Source: Fidelibacterota bacterium
GTDB lineage: Bacteria > Pseudomonadota > Alphaproteobacteria > Rhodospirillales > Rhodospirillaceae
Reading direction: 5' to 3'
Assembly: GCA_947475895.1 (NCBI GenBank)
Contig: CANJMF010000009.1
Location: forward strand, 1 to 64,000
DNA: 64,000 bases
Part shown: piece by piece, positions 26,193 through 35,205 of the stretch
Numbering within the stretch: the stretch's first letter is position 1
Layout: each line of letters opens with the position of its first letter
Notes under the pieces: generated by a model
Database searches by the model: none
The model's input: only the letters and a program-made list of their open reading frames with translations
Told to the model about the DNA's origin: nothing
Position numbers and translations under genes: made by a program

Positions 26193-26615
26193 ATGAACGC
26201 GCTGTGGCTTCGTTTTACGATCTCGACCGCTTTGCTGGTCGCCGTGGCCGTCATTCTTGCGGCCCTTCTCGTTTTTCTCGGCGTCGTAGGATATCTGGCG
26301 GTGCGCGAGGCAACATCGCCCGCGTTCGCGGCCGTTACGATCGCAATCGCAACACTCGTCGTATTGGCCGGTTTGGGAATCGCGGTGTATGCCGCGCTGA
26401 AACCTTTGCGCACTATGGCCAAGCGCGCAACCGATCCGCGCGAGATGCTTTTGTCCGATATCACTAAGCTTATCAGCGCACAGCTTGGCCCCACCATCCG
26501 TACGCATCCGTACCAATCGGCGCTGGTCTCGCTCGCCGCGGGATTCTCCGTGGGCGCCGTGCCGGAACTGCGTGACGTACTGACTCAGATGCTGGTGAAG
26601 CGCGGCAAACTCTAA
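26193..26615 (+). CDS. Small membrane protein, holin/YqjE-like
   Basis: A 140-residue protein with two long hydrophobic helices at about residues 10-35 and 42-68, then a soluble part and a third weakly hydrophobic segment near 108-125 ([18 protein letters not shown]). It lies 23 bases after the DUF883 gene, with GGGACGAGAACC as ribosome binding site. The YqjE-like position and two-helix layout suggest a partner of the DUF883 protein, but the sequence match to YqjE or phage holins is only by shape. Its last bases overlap, tail to tail, with the formaldehyde dehydrogenase gene. Confidence 0.7.
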   Translation: MNALWLRFTISTALLVAVAVILAALLVFLGVVGYLAVREATSPAFAAVTIAIATLVVLAGLGIAVYAALKPLRTMAKRATDPREMLLSDITKLISAQLGPTIRTHPYQSALVSLAAGFSVGAVPELRDVLTQMLVKRGKL

Positions 26616-27721
26616 TAGACGATCACCGACCGGATCGACTTGCCTTCATGCATCAAGTCGAAGCCCTTGTTGATCTCATCCAGCGACAGAACGTGCGTGA
26701 TCATGGGATCGATCTCGATCTTGCCGTTCATGTACCAATCGACAATCTTCGGCACATCCGTACGGCCTCTGGCGCCGCCGAAAGCGCTGCCTTTCCAAAC
26801 CCGGCCTGTGACAAGCTGGAAGGGGCGCGTGGCGATTTCTCTGCCCGCCTCCGCCACGCCGATAATGATGCTTTCGCCCCAGCCGCGGTGGCAGGCTTCC
26901 AGCGCCTGACGCATGACGGTGGTGTTGCCGGTGCAGTCGAAAGTGTAATCGGCACCGCCATTAGTTAAAGCGACGAGATGAGGCACCAGATCGCCCTGCA
27001 CGTTTTTCGAATTGACGAAGTGGGTCATGCCGAAGCGCTTGCCCCAATCGGCCTTGGCGTCGTTGATATCGACACCGACGATCATATCCGCGCCGACCAT
27101 TTTGGCAGCTTGAATGACATTGAGGCCGATACCGCCCAAACCAAACACAATGACGTTGGCGCCCGCTTCGACCTTAGCGGTGTTGATGACGGCCCCCACT
27201 CCGGTGGTCACGCCGCAGCCGATGTAACAGGCCTTATCGAACGGCGCATCATCGCGGATTTTCGCGAGCGAAATTTCCGGAAGGACCGTGAAGTTGGAGA
27301 ACGTCGAACAGCCCATGTAATGGAAAACTTCGCGGCCCTTGTAGCGAAACCGGCTGGTGCCGTCAGGCATGACGCCTTTTCCCTGAGTCGTGCGCACGGC
27401 CGTGCACAGGTTGGATTTTCCGCTCAGACAGGTTTTGCACTGACGGCATTCGGCCGTGTAAAGCGGGATGACGTGATCGCCGGCCTTAAGGCTTGTGACG
27501 CCCGCACCGACTTCGCGCACGATGCCGGCGCCCTCATGCCCCAAAACCGATGGGAAGATGCCTTCGGAATCAAACCCGTCGAGGGTGTAGGCATCGGTGT
27601 GGCAGATGCCGGTGGCTTTAATCTCGACCAACACCTCGCCCGCGCGCGGCCCCTCGAGATCGAGTTCAACGATTTCCAAGAGTTTCTTGGCTTCGAAAGC
27701 AACAGCAGCGCGGGTTTTCAT
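26612..27721 (-). CDS. frmA: S-(hydroxymethyl)glutathione dehydrogenase / class III alcohol dehydrogenase
   Basis: A 369-residue zinc medium-chain dehydrogenase of the class III type. Catalytic zinc ligands lie in [11 protein letters not shown] and [13 protein letters not shown]. The structural-zinc cluster is [16 protein letters not shown], and the Rossmann [14 protein letters not shown] binds NAD. The [14 protein letters not shown] and [13 protein letters not shown] blocks are class III signatures. It oxidises the formaldehyde-glutathione adduct and also reduces S-nitrosoglutathione. It starts three bases after the stop of the hydrolase gene, so it is the last gene of the operon lldD-like/hydrolase/frmA. 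An esterase of the FrmB/FghA type, which would finish formaldehyde oxidation, is not adjacent. Confidence 0.93.
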   Translation of the reverse strand: MKTRAAVAFEAKKLLEIVELDLEGPRAGEVLVEIKATGICHTDAYTLDGFDSEGIFPSVLGHEGAGIVREVGAGVTSLKAGDHVIPLYTAECRQCKTCLSGKSNLCTAVRTTQGKGVMPDGTSRFRYKGREVFHYMGCSTFSNFTVLPEISLAKIRDDAPFDKACYIGCGVTTGVGAVINTAKVEAGANVIVFGLGGIGLNVIQAAKMVGADMIVGVDINDAKADWGKRFGMTHFVNSKNVQGDLVPHLVALTNGGADYTFDCTGNTTVMRQALEACHRGWGESIIIGVAEAGREIATRPFQLVTGRVWKGSAFGGARGRTDVPKIVDWYMNGKIEIDPMITHVLSLDEINKGFDLMHEGKSIRSVIVY

Positions 27722-27724
27722 CGC

Positions 27725-28591
27725 TTACCTTTCGTCTAAAAATTCGCGTACAAGCGAAACGAACGCGTCTAATTGATCATGGTGCGGCCAATGGCCGGCG
27801 CCGTCGAGCGTTACAGATTTTGCGCGCGGGACAGATTTCAGTACGTCATCGGTCCCGGCCGCGATGCCTTCACTGCCGCTGATGAGCAGCGTCGGGCAGG
27901 CGATCAGCGACCATAGACGTTCGGTCTCGGTAGCGTCGAAACGATAAGGCGCGATCGTGCGAATATGATTGTCGTACTTCCAGGAATACGTGCCGTCCGA
28001 ATTTTCCTTTATCCCGTGCACCGTCAAATGCTCTGCCTTCTCGTGCGTGAGGCGCGGATTGGCCTCCTGCATGCGTGCGACCGCGACATCTAATGTTGGA
28101 TAGCGGCGCGCCTGGCGTGCGCTGATGGTGTCGATCTTTTCAGTCCACTTGCGAATACGCGCCTCAACCGCCGGGCCCTTGCCGAGGAAATCGCTGCGCG
28201 TTGAAAATCGCCAACCTTCGATGACCACAAGGCGTTCGACCAATTCGGGAAACGCGCCGGTGAAGTGCATCGTAATGACGCCACCCAACGAATGCGCAAC
28301 GATGGGTGCGCTTTTCCATCCCAGATGAGCGAATAAACGCCTGAGGTCATAAATGGAATCCGCCATGGGATAGCTGCTGCCGATGGCCCAGTCGGAATCG
28401 CCATGGCCACGCAGTTCGGGCGCTACGATGTGATACCCCTCGCCCAGCGCCTGCGCGACCCAATCCCAGCTGCGCGCGTGATCGCGGCCACCATGAAGCA
28501 GGATCAACGGACGGCCGCCAGGCGTGCCCCATTCCACGTAGTGGAGCTTCAGCCGCTGCGAGTCATAAAAATGGGAGCGCGGTTCTGTCAT
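27725..28591 (-). CDS. Alpha/beta hydrolase
   Basis: The start at 28591 overlaps the upstream stop codon (ATGA), so translation is coupled; the frame is open 91 codons further upstream but antisense-like. The 288-residue enzyme shows the oxyanion stretch LILLHGGRDHARSWDWVAQA, nucleophile elbow VAHSLGGV, an acid residue in CPTLLISGSEG(IAAGTDD), and the catalytic His in DGAGHWPHHDQ. This group of hydrolases includes haloalkane, epoxide, C-C and ester hydrolases. Its substrate is unknown. The neighbours, an FMN alpha-hydroxyacid oxidase and FrmA, suggest a shared catabolic route, but this is inference. Confidence 0.85.
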   Translation of the reverse strand: MTEPRSHFYDSQRLKLHYVEWGTPGGRPLILLHGGRDHARSWDWVAQALGEGYHIVAPELRGHGDSDWAIGSSYPMADSIYDLRRLFAHLGWKSAPIVAHSLGGVITMHFTGAFPELVERLVVIEGWRFSTRSDFLGKGPAVEARIRKWTEKIDTISARQARRYPTLDVAVARMQEANPRLTHEKAEHLTVHGIKENSDGTYSWKYDNHIRTIAPYRFDATETERLWSLIACPTLLISGSEGIAAGTDDVLKSVPRAKSVTLDGAGHWPHHDQLDAFVSLVREFLDER

Positions 28592-29739
28592 TGCCAAGGA
28601 ACGAGCGCGTTCCGATCGATTTGCGCGACCGAAGCACACCCGGTGAGCGCCATACCGCGCTCGACTTCGGTGCGCAGGAGCTTCAGCGCCCGGTCGACGC
28701 CCGCTTCGCCGCCGGCCGCGAGTGCATAAAGATATCCGCGACCGATGGAACAGGCGTTGGCGCCGCGTGCCAGCGCTTTCAAGACATGTGTACCGCGGCG
28801 TACACCGCCATCGACGATCAGTTCTAACGCGTCGCCAACGGCATTGCGCATGGGCGCGACGCAATCGATCGGCGCCGGCGCGCTGTCGAGCTGACGGCCG
28901 CCGTGGTTGGAAATCATAATGGCGGTGGCACCTGCATCACGCGCGCGCTTGGCGTCTTCAGGCGACTGCACACCCTTGATGGCCAATGGACCGCCCCATT
29001 GCTTGGCCAGCCATTCCACGTCTTTCCAGGTGAGCGAGCGGTCGAACTGGCTGTTGATGTATTCCATAACCGGCATCGTACCGGTGCCGATGGCGTCGAC
29101 TTTATGGACGACGTTCGCCATACGCATTTGCGGCTCACTGAGGACCCGCAGCGTCCACTCGGGATGCATTGCAAAACTGAGCAGGCTTTTGATGCCGAAT
29201 TTCGGCGGCATGCTCATGCCAAAGCGATGATCGCGTTCGCGGTTGCCGGCTACCAGCGTATCGACGGTTAAACATAAAGCCGTGTATTTGGCGGCCTTGC
29301 AGCGCTGCACGAATTCCTCGGTCAGACTGCGGTCCTTGAAGATGTAGATTTGGAACATCTTCGGACCAGCGCTGGCGGCGGCCACGTCTTCGATATTGGT
29401 CGTGCTGAGCGTGGAGAGCGAATACATGGTGCCGGCCTTAGCGGCAGCGCGGGCCACGGCAGGTTCTTTCTGGTGATGGAACAGGCGCGACATGCCGGTG
29501 GGCGCCAGGAACACGGGCCAATCGAGGGCAGCGCCAAGGACCTTGGTCCGCGCGTCGATTTTGGAGACGTCGACAAGGTAGCGCGGCATCAATTCGTATT
29601 TGTCGAACGCTGTGGTGTTCGCACGCAGCGTCCATTCGTCGTCGGCGCCGCCGTCCATGTAATTGAAAACGGGCGCAGGCAACCGACGCTTTGCGGCCTG
29701 GCGGAAATCCATGAGGTTGTAACAGCGCGAAATCGACAT
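28588..29739 (-). CDS. FMN-dependent alpha-hydroxyacid oxidase/dehydrogenase (L-lactate dehydrogenase-like)
   Basis: A 383-residue TIM-barrel flavoenzyme. FMN- and substrate-binding marks are LAPTGMSRLFHHQKEPAVAR, FQIYIFKDR, the LTVDTLVAGNRERD stretch, PLAIKGVQSPEDAKRA, and the catalytic motif SNHGGRQLD with the active-site histidine, then LIVDGGVRRGTHVLKAL and GRGYLYALAAGGE. Family members oxidise L-lactate, glycolate, mandelate or other 2-hydroxy acids. The HHQKEPAVARAAA region is close to bacterial lldD/mandelate dehydrogenases, which pass electrons to quinone. It is the first gene of a three-gene minus-strand operon, overlapping the hydrolase by four bases. The exact acid oxidised is not determined. 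Confidence 0.9.
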   Translation of the reverse strand: MSISRCYNLMDFRQAAKRRLPAPVFNYMDGGADDEWTLRANTTAFDKYELMPRYLVDVSKIDARTKVLGAALDWPVFLAPTGMSRLFHHQKEPAVARAAAKAGTMYSLSTLSTTNIEDVAAASAGPKMFQIYIFKDRSLTEEFVQRCKAAKYTALCLTVDTLVAGNRERDHRFGMSMPPKFGIKSLLSFAMHPEWTLRVLSEPQMRMANVVHKVDAIGTGTMPVMEYINSQFDRSLTWKDVEWLAKQWGGPLAIKGVQSPEDAKRARDAGATAIMISNHGGRQLDSAPAPIDCVAPMRNAVGDALELIVDGGVRRGTHVLKALARGANACSIGRGYLYALAAGGEAGVDRALKLLRTEVERGMALTGCASVAQIDRNALVPWQ

Positions 29740-29818
29740 GGGATGCAGTGTTGCGAGAGGTGCGCGTGCTGTCGATCAAAAAAGGATCGAGCGAAAAGGA
29801 TCGATTAGAAACGCCGAC

Positions 29819-29857
29819 CAAAAACAAGGGCGGCCCCATAGGTCATGGGACCGCCCC
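29819..29857 (-). terminator. Intrinsic terminator of the HU gene
   Basis: On the minus strand GGGGCGGTCCCAT pairs with ATGGGGCCGCCC around GACCT, followed by TTGTTTT. It lies 48 bases after the HU stop. A second small hairpin (GGCGGTC/GACCGCC, 29876-29894) comes first. Together they should end the HU transcript before it enters the oxidase operon, whose first gene starts at 29739. Confidence 0.8.
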
Positions 29858-29904
29858 GGAATTAGTCGAAAAGCCGGCGGTCGTAAAGACCGCCAAACGC
29901 CCGA

Positions 29905-30201
29905 TTAGACGGCGTCTTTCAGCTCTTTCGCCGCGCGGAAGGCAACCTTCTTGCTCGGCTTGATTTTGATTTGTTCGCCGGTGGCCGGGTTGCGGCCCAT
30001 GCGCGCCGGACGCTTACGAACCTGCAGGATGCCAAATCCGCCGAGACGGATTTTGTCGCCCTTTTTCAGGTGCTTGGTCAGAAGGTCAAGCAGGGCGCCG
30101 ACGTATTCGCCCGAATCCTTCTTCGACAATTCGAACTTCTCAGCCAGCGAAGCGGCGAGATGCTTGGTGGTGACGACAGGAGTCTTTGTGGCAGTGGCCA
30201 T
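29905..30201 (-). CDS. HU-family DNA-binding protein
   Basis: A 98-residue histone-like protein. The dimerising helices include HLAASLAEKFELSKKD, and the DNA-binding arm GRNPATGEQIKIKPSKKVAF carries the proline that intercalates in the minor groove. The GDKIRLGGFGILQVRKRPAR strand is typical. HU dimers bend and compact DNA. The N-terminus has a Thr/Ala/Lys-rich extension of about 10 residues. CGAGGAAATACAAA gives a clear ribosome binding site. It is a single-gene unit with its own terminator, divergent from the M16 peptidase gene. Confidence 0.95.
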   Translation of the reverse strand: MATATKTPVVTTKHLAASLAEKFELSKKDSGEYVGALLDLLTKHLKKGDKIRLGGFGILQVRKRPARMGRNPATGEQIKIKPSKKVAFRAAKELKDAV

Positions 30202-30429
30202 TTTGTATTTCCTCGGAGTTTGATTGCGGTCCTCAGCGCGAGAAGAGAATCACACTTACAATTCTCAAGCAAGCATGTGTTTCAAAAAAACATGCAAAAA
30301 ACCCAGATAAATAGGGCCTAGACGGCTGTTCGGCTCGCGGAGATGTAATTTTCCGCCGCCGTGCCGTATGTCATGATTGAAATATGGGCAACGCACCCGA
30401 GTTATACACAGGCCATTGAGGAATCCCCC

Positions 30430-33285
30430 ATGCAGAGTCGCCGCTTGTTAACACTTGCTTGCTGCGTGGCAGCATGGATCTCGTTTGCATTGCCTGTAAC
30501 CGCCGCCGCGCCGCGCGTCGTCGAGCGCGACAATGTGTGGGCGCAAGACTACAGCGACGTCAAAGCCGACCCCGCCGTGCGCTTCGGTACCCTGCCGAAT
30601 GGCATGCGCTACGCCATCATGCACAACGCGACCCCGCCCCATCAGGTGTCTTTGCGACTGCGGTTTGGGGCCGGTTCCCTTGACGAAACCGATGCACAGC
30701 AAGGCTTAGCGCACTTCCTGGAACACATGGCTTTTAAGGGTTCTAAGAAGGTGCCGGGCGGCGACATCGTCGAAATTCTGCAGCGCTTGGGCTTAGCGTT
30801 TGGCGCCGATACCAATGCGTCGACCGGCTTTGACGAGACCGGTTACCGTTTCGATCTGCCGCAATCGGACGCGGCAAGCGTCGACACCGGCCTGATGCTG
30901 ATGCGCGAGACAGCGAGCGAATTGATCTTGGCGCAAGAGGCCATGGATCGTGAACGCGGAGTCGTTTTGTCGGAAGAGCGCTCACGCGATTCGCCGGGCT
31001 ACCGGGCACAGATTGACGAAATCAAATTTCTACTCGGGCAACAGTTGGTCGCGCGGCGCATGCCCATCGGCAAAGTCGACGTCCTGAAGAACGCGCCGGT
31101 CAGTGAGGTCTCGGCTTTTTATCGCAGCCATTATCGACCCGAACTCGCGACCATGATTGTGGTGGGCGATATCGATGCCAAAGAGATCGAGACCAAAGTT
31201 AAAAATCTTTTCGGCGATTGGACCAACCCCACACCAGCGCCGCCGCCACGGGACTTGGGCAAGCCGGCCGACCGTGCTTTCAGCGCCGGCATCACCGTTC
31301 AGCCGGGCATCTCGACCTCGCTGAAAGTCATGTGGCTCAACCCCTATGACGATAGCGCCGATACTTTACTCACGCGCAAACGTGAGGTCCGGCGTGGCTT
31401 GGCCAGCGCCATCGTCAACCGCCGTTTGGAAACCATCGCCCAAGGCGCGGAACCGCCTTTCCTAGGTGCGGGTGTCGGACGGCAGGATTTAATCCGCTCG
31501 GTGGAAATCACGCAGCTAGCCGTTTCGTCGACGCCGGACGATTGGAAAAAAGCGCTGTTCGCGGCCGATGCCGCGCGGCGCCAAGCTGTTGAATTCGGTA
31601 TTCGACAGGATGAACTAAATCGCGAGATCACCGAGATGCGCACAGCGCGTCAGAACGCGGTGGCGCGCGCCGATACACGCCGCACGCCAAATTTGGCGGG
31701 CGCGCTGCAAGGCTCGGCTGGCGGCAATAACGTGTTCACGACGCCGGCCGACAGCCTCGCCATCTTTGAAGATGCTGTAAAAGATTTGAAGTTCGAAGAG
31801 ATCAACGCGATTTTGCGCGAGACCTTTGTCGGCCAAGGCCCTGTGGTCTTTATGTCGACGGCCAAGCCCGTTGAAGGCGGCGAAGCCGCCCTGCTCGCGG
31901 CCGTGCGCGATGCGGAAGCATCCCCCGTAACCGCATTGGCCGCCGTGAAGAACAAGACGTGGATTTACGCTAACAGCTTCGGAGCGCCCGGAAAGGTCGC
32001 GAGCAAGCGTGAGGTAAAAGACCTCGGCACGACATTCGTGCGTTTTGCCAACGGCACGCGCCTGACCGTGAAACCGACGACATTCACCAAGAATGAAATC
32101 CTCGTGCAAGTCCGCATGGGTAACGGGTTGCTGGCTGTACCGGCCGATCAGTCGCCGCCGATCTGGGCGACGGATGCGTTTGTCTCCGGCGGATTGAAAG
32201 ATTTGACGTTCGACGAGATCCAACAAATTTTCAGCGACAAAGTCGTGCGCATTGGATTGTCGTTCGGTGAAGACTCGGTCGATTTTTCAGGCGGCACGCG
32301 ACCCGAAGACCTGGATACGCAAATGCAGTTGCTGGCCGCCTATACGGCTGCGCCGGGCTATCGCCCCGAAGCGTTCGAACGTGCGCGTACGGGCCTGATC
32401 CAGCGCCTGGACTCGTTCAACACGACGCCGGGCGGCGTACTCGGCCGCGACGTGGGGCAATTGATGCACAGCGGTGATCCGCGCTGGCACACGCCCGCCA
32501 AGGCCGACCTCACGAATGCCAAACTGAGTGATCTGCAAAATCTTTTGCAACCCGCGCTGACACTGGGAGATATCGAAATCATCATGGTGGGCGACATCAC
32601 CGTCGATCGCGCCATCGCCGCAGTGACACCGACGTTCGGCGCCATGCCTACGCGATTGCCGCTGCCGCCGATCAAAACGAAAGATAAGGCGGTGCGATTC
32701 CCAGCTGGAACGCCGGAGCCAATCATTCTGACGCACACCGGCCGCAAGGATCAAAGCACCGCGATTTTGGCGTGGCCCACGGATGACTTCTTCGCTAACC
32801 CGCAGCGGGCGCGCACCGTGCGCATGGTTGAACAGGTCATGCGTCTACGTTTGACAGAACAGTTCCGTGTGGCCGAAGGAAATACATACTCGCCCAGCAC
32901 GGGGTTCGACGCCTCGCAGGTGTGGGATCACTATGGGTACGTCATGGCGCGTATCGAAACACCGCCGGATAAAATCGAGCACTTTTTCACCGACGCGGCA
33001 CGCATTGCAGAGAAACTCGCCACCGACGGCGTCGGCGACGATGAGATGCAGCGCGCGAAACGCCCCCGCATCGAGGCTTTGCAGAAAGCGAAGGAAACCA
33101 ACGGCTACTGGCTGGGCAGCCTTGGCGGCGCCCAAACCGACGCGCGCAAACTCGATGCCGTACGCAATGTGATTACGGGGATTGAAAAGGTGACCGCCGC
33201 CGACATCAAGCAGGCGGCTTCCATGTACATCAAACCCGACAAGGCGTGGAAGATCATGGCGGTTCCCGAAGCGGCCACAAACTAA
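30430..33285 (+). CDS. M16-family zinc peptidase, exported
   Basis: From the ATG at 30430 (after GAGGAATCCCCC) the protein has 951 residues with a signal peptide cut near VTAA-A (residue 25). The inverted zinc motif HFLEH is at 95-99, and the third ligand lies in the ERGVVLSEERSRD stretch some 75 residues later. Two M16 halves are present: an active N-terminal one, with its inactive partner domain (RPELATMIVVGDIDAKE), and a C-terminal non-catalytic pair with EIIMVGDITVDRAI. This is the pitrilysin/PqqL-like layout; such enzymes cleave short unfolded peptides in the periplasm. A longer frame from 30361 lacks a signal peptide at its start. It is a single-gene unit, convergent with the protease gene downstream, only four bases apart. 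Confidence 0.9.
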   Translation: MQSRRLLTLACCVAAWISFALPVTAAAPRVVERDNVWAQDYSDVKADPAVRFGTLPNGMRYAIMHNATPPHQVSLRLRFGAGSLDETDAQQGLAHFLEHMAFKGSKKVPGGDIVEILQRLGLAFGADTNASTGFDETGYRFDLPQSDAASVDTGLMLMRETASELILAQEAMDRERGVVLSEERSRDSPGYRAQIDEIKFLLGQQLVARRMPIGKVDVLKNAPVSEVSAFYRSHYRPELATMIVVGDIDAKEIETKVKNLFGDWTNPTPAPPPRDLGKPADRAFSAGITVQPGISTSLKVMWLNPYDDSADTLLTRKREVRRGLASAIVNRRLETIAQGAEPPFLGAGVGRQDLIRSVEITQLAVSSTPDDWKKALFAADAARRQAVEFGIRQDELNREITEMRTARQNAVARADTRRTPNLAGALQGSAGGNNVFTTPADSLAIFEDAVKDLKFEEINAILRETFVGQGPVVFMSTAKPVEGGEAALLAAVRDAEASPVTALAAVKNKTWIYANSFGAPGKVASKREVKDLGTTFVRFANGTRLTVKPTTFTKNEILVQVRMGNGLLAVPADQSPPIWATDAFVSGGLKDLTFDEIQQIFSDKVVRIGLSFGEDSVDFSGGTRPEDLDTQMQLLAAYTAAPGYRPEAFERARTGLIQRLDSFNTTPGGVLGRDVGQLMHSGDPRWHTPAKADLTNAKLSDLQNLLQPALTLGDIEIIMVGDITVDRAIAAVTPTFGAMPTRLPLPPIKTKDKAVRFPAGTPEPIILTHTGRKDQSTAILAWPTDDFFANPQRARTVRMVEQVMRLRLTEQFRVAEGNTYSPSTGFDASQVWDHYGYVMARIETPPDKIEHFFTDAARIAEKLATDGVGDDEMQRAKRPRIEALQKAKETNGYWLGSLGGAQTDARKLDAVRNVITGIEKVTAADIKQAASMYIKPDKAWKIMAVPEAATN

Positions 33286-33289
33286 AGGC

Positions 33290-34279
33290 CTAGTGTGTGC
33301 GCCGCTCTTGAAGCTTCGCGGTGAGCGCGACGATCTTGCCGTGCCGCAGGACCGTGAGCGCGGCGGATTTGCCGATCAGTTCCGCATTCAGCAGTTGATG
33401 CAAATGATCCGCGCCGGTCACGGGTAAGTCATCAAAGGTCAGGAGCAGATCACCGGACATGAAGCCAGCGGCATCAGCGGGGCTTCCGGTTTCCACTGTG
33501 AACACACGCGCCGCCGTTTCGGGGCCACGTTCTAATGCGCGGACGATGCGGCGGGGAATCGCGGTGGTTTGCGCGCCGAGCCCGAGATAGCTGCGGCGGA
33601 CAACGCCGTGGCGTAAAATTTGCGTAGCGACAAAGAGCGCCGTGTTAGCGGCAATGGCAAAGCACAAGCCCTGCGCGCCCATGATCGTGGCCGTGTTGAC
33701 GCCGATGACCTCGCCGCGACTGTTCACCAGCGGGCCCCCAGAGTTTCCGGGGTTTAAGGCCGCGTCGGTTTGGAGAACGTCATCGATCAACCGACCGGAT
33801 TGCGCGCGCAAAGAACGCCCCAGCGCGCTGACGACGCCGGTCGTGACCGAGCATTCGAAGCCGAGCGGATTGCCAACGGCAATTGCGATCTGCCCAACTT
33901 TCAACGCAGCGGAATCTGCGAAGGTAAGCACCGGGTGCGCGCCGCCGTGAATTTGTAAAATGGCCAAGTCCGTATCGGGATCGTCGCCGACCACATAGGC
34001 CGCGTGCTCGACACCGTCGGGAAACACAGCGCGAATTTCGGGCGCAGCGTATTGTCCCGGCTTCGCTCCGATCACATGGCTGTTGGTAATTATGTAGCCG
34101 TCGGGCGTGAATAAAAAACCCGACGCCGATCCGGCACGTTCGCCGGAATCGTGTTTGGCGCGTAAACGCAGTTGCGCGACTGCGGGCGCGACGTGATCCA
34201 CAGCCGTGGTGACTACCTGGCTGTAGGCATCCAACAACGCGCTATCGGATGGCGCGGATGTTTCTGTGTCGAGCGGCAT
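33290..34279 (-). CDS. S1C-family serine protease with PDZ domain (DegP/HtrA-like)
   Basis: I take the ATG at 34279, giving 329 residues; the frame is open to 34393 but that extension would overlap the gene before it. The trypsin-like domain shows the catalytic His in YIITNSHVIG, Asp in DPDTDLAIL and Ser in LNPGNSGGPLVNSRGEVIG. A C-terminal PDZ domain begins near SYLGLGAQ and includes GSPADAAGFMSGDLLLTFD. There is no signal peptide, unlike DegP, so it may act in the cytosol or need another start. It follows the dioxygenase gene by 43 bases on the same strand, and converges with the M16 peptidase gene. Confidence 0.88.
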   Translation of the reverse strand: MPLDTETSAPSDSALLDAYSQVVTTAVDHVAPAVAQLRLRAKHDSGERAGSASGFLFTPDGYIITNSHVIGAKPGQYAAPEIRAVFPDGVEHAAYVVGDDPDTDLAILQIHGGAHPVLTFADSAALKVGQIAIAVGNPLGFECSVTTGVVSALGRSLRAQSGRLIDDVLQTDAALNPGNSGGPLVNSRGEVIGVNTATIMGAQGLCFAIAANTALFVATQILRHGVVRRSYLGLGAQTTAIPRRIVRALERGPETAARVFTVETGSPADAAGFMSGDLLLTFDDLPVTGADHLHQLLNAELIGKSAALTVLRHGKIVALTAKLQERRTH

Positions 34280-34322
34280 AACGCTCAGATAGGTATGCCC
34301 TCCGGCGTGCGCTAGTCCGTGA

Positions 34323-35102
34323 CTAGGCGCCGATCGCGTAGGCATCCATATGGATAATGCCGAAGGTCGTGCTGCGATGAAGGCGGCGAACATTCGTCTC
34401 GCTGCCGGCGCCCAACGCCACGAAGATCGGAAGAAAGTGTTCCTCTGTGGGATGGTTCGAAACCGCTTCGGGTGCGCGCGTACGGTATTGCAGCAGATCC
34501 TCGGTGCGATGCTCGGTCAGCGCAGCATCGGCCCAGTCTGCGAATCGCAAAACCCAATCCGGTTCGGGTGCGTTTTCGGCCTGACCGCGAAAGCTTGAAA
34601 GATCGTGCGTCCAACTGCCCGAGCCGACAATCAGCACACCCTCATTGCGCAAGGGTGCTAAGGCGCGCCCCAATGCGAGATGATGCGCGGGGCCGCGGGC
34701 GGTTTGCAGCGATATTTGAAACACAGGGATATCGGCTTGGGGCCAAGCCAGCAGGAGTGGCGCCCAGGCCCCATGATCAAGACCGCGCGTGGGATCGAGC
34801 TCTGGTTCAAGGCCGGCGTCCGCGAGAAGCTTCGCCGCGCGCTGGGCAATATCGGGCGCGCCAGGCGCGTCGTAGCGCAGCTGGTACAGCGCCGGTGGGA
34901 ACCCTCTAAAGTCGTGGATCGTGGAATTTTTGGCTACCACACTGATCCGCGGGCGGGGCGTCTCCCAATGGGCCGAGACCACGAGAATAGCTTTGGGACG
35001 TTCTGGCAGGAGCGCGGGTAGCGTGCGCAAAAACGCGGCGGCGGGTGCCTGACTGAGCGCCAGCGAGGGTGCGCCGTGTGAGAGAAAAAGGGCTGGAAGC
35101 AT
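34323..35102 (-). CDS. LigB/DODA-type extradiol dioxygenase family protein
   Basis: From ATG 35102 the protein has 259 residues (the frame opens at 35132). Iron-binding and active-site histidines of the class III extradiol family are visible in ALFLSHGAPSLAL, LVVSAHWET, LDHGAWAPLLLAWPQ and SNHPTEEHFLPIFVALGAG. This is the DODA/YgiD-like single-subunit branch, which includes 4,5-DOPA dioxygenase and related ring-cleaving enzymes. The physiological substrate is unknown. The start is followed without a gap problem by the S1C gene; a functional link is not obvious. Upstream, 100 bases separate it from the divergent BioC-like gene. Confidence 0.87.
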   Translation of the reverse strand: MLPALFLSHGAPSLALSQAPAAAFLRTLPALLPERPKAILVVSAHWETPRPRISVVAKNSTIHDFRGFPPALYQLRYDAPGAPDIAQRAAKLLADAGLEPELDPTRGLDHGAWAPLLLAWPQADIPVFQISLQTARGPAHHLALGRALAPLRNEGVLIVGSGSWTHDLSSFRGQAENAPEPDWVLRFADWADAALTEHRTEDLLQYRTRAPEAVSNHPTEEHFLPIFVALGAGSETNVRRLHRSTTFGIIHMDAYAIGA

Positions 35103-35205
35103 CCCCTTAGATAGAACGCCCGGGACCCGCAATCCAGGCCCCGAGCCAAGAAACTTGGGGCGGAAGGCTGTGCGGTTTGCGCAAATGCCCTCGGCATACT
35201 AGGAC

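Noticed and set aside
26978-27739. 253-residue plus-strand frame
   Set aside because: It is antisense to frmA, whose zinc and NAD motifs are complete.
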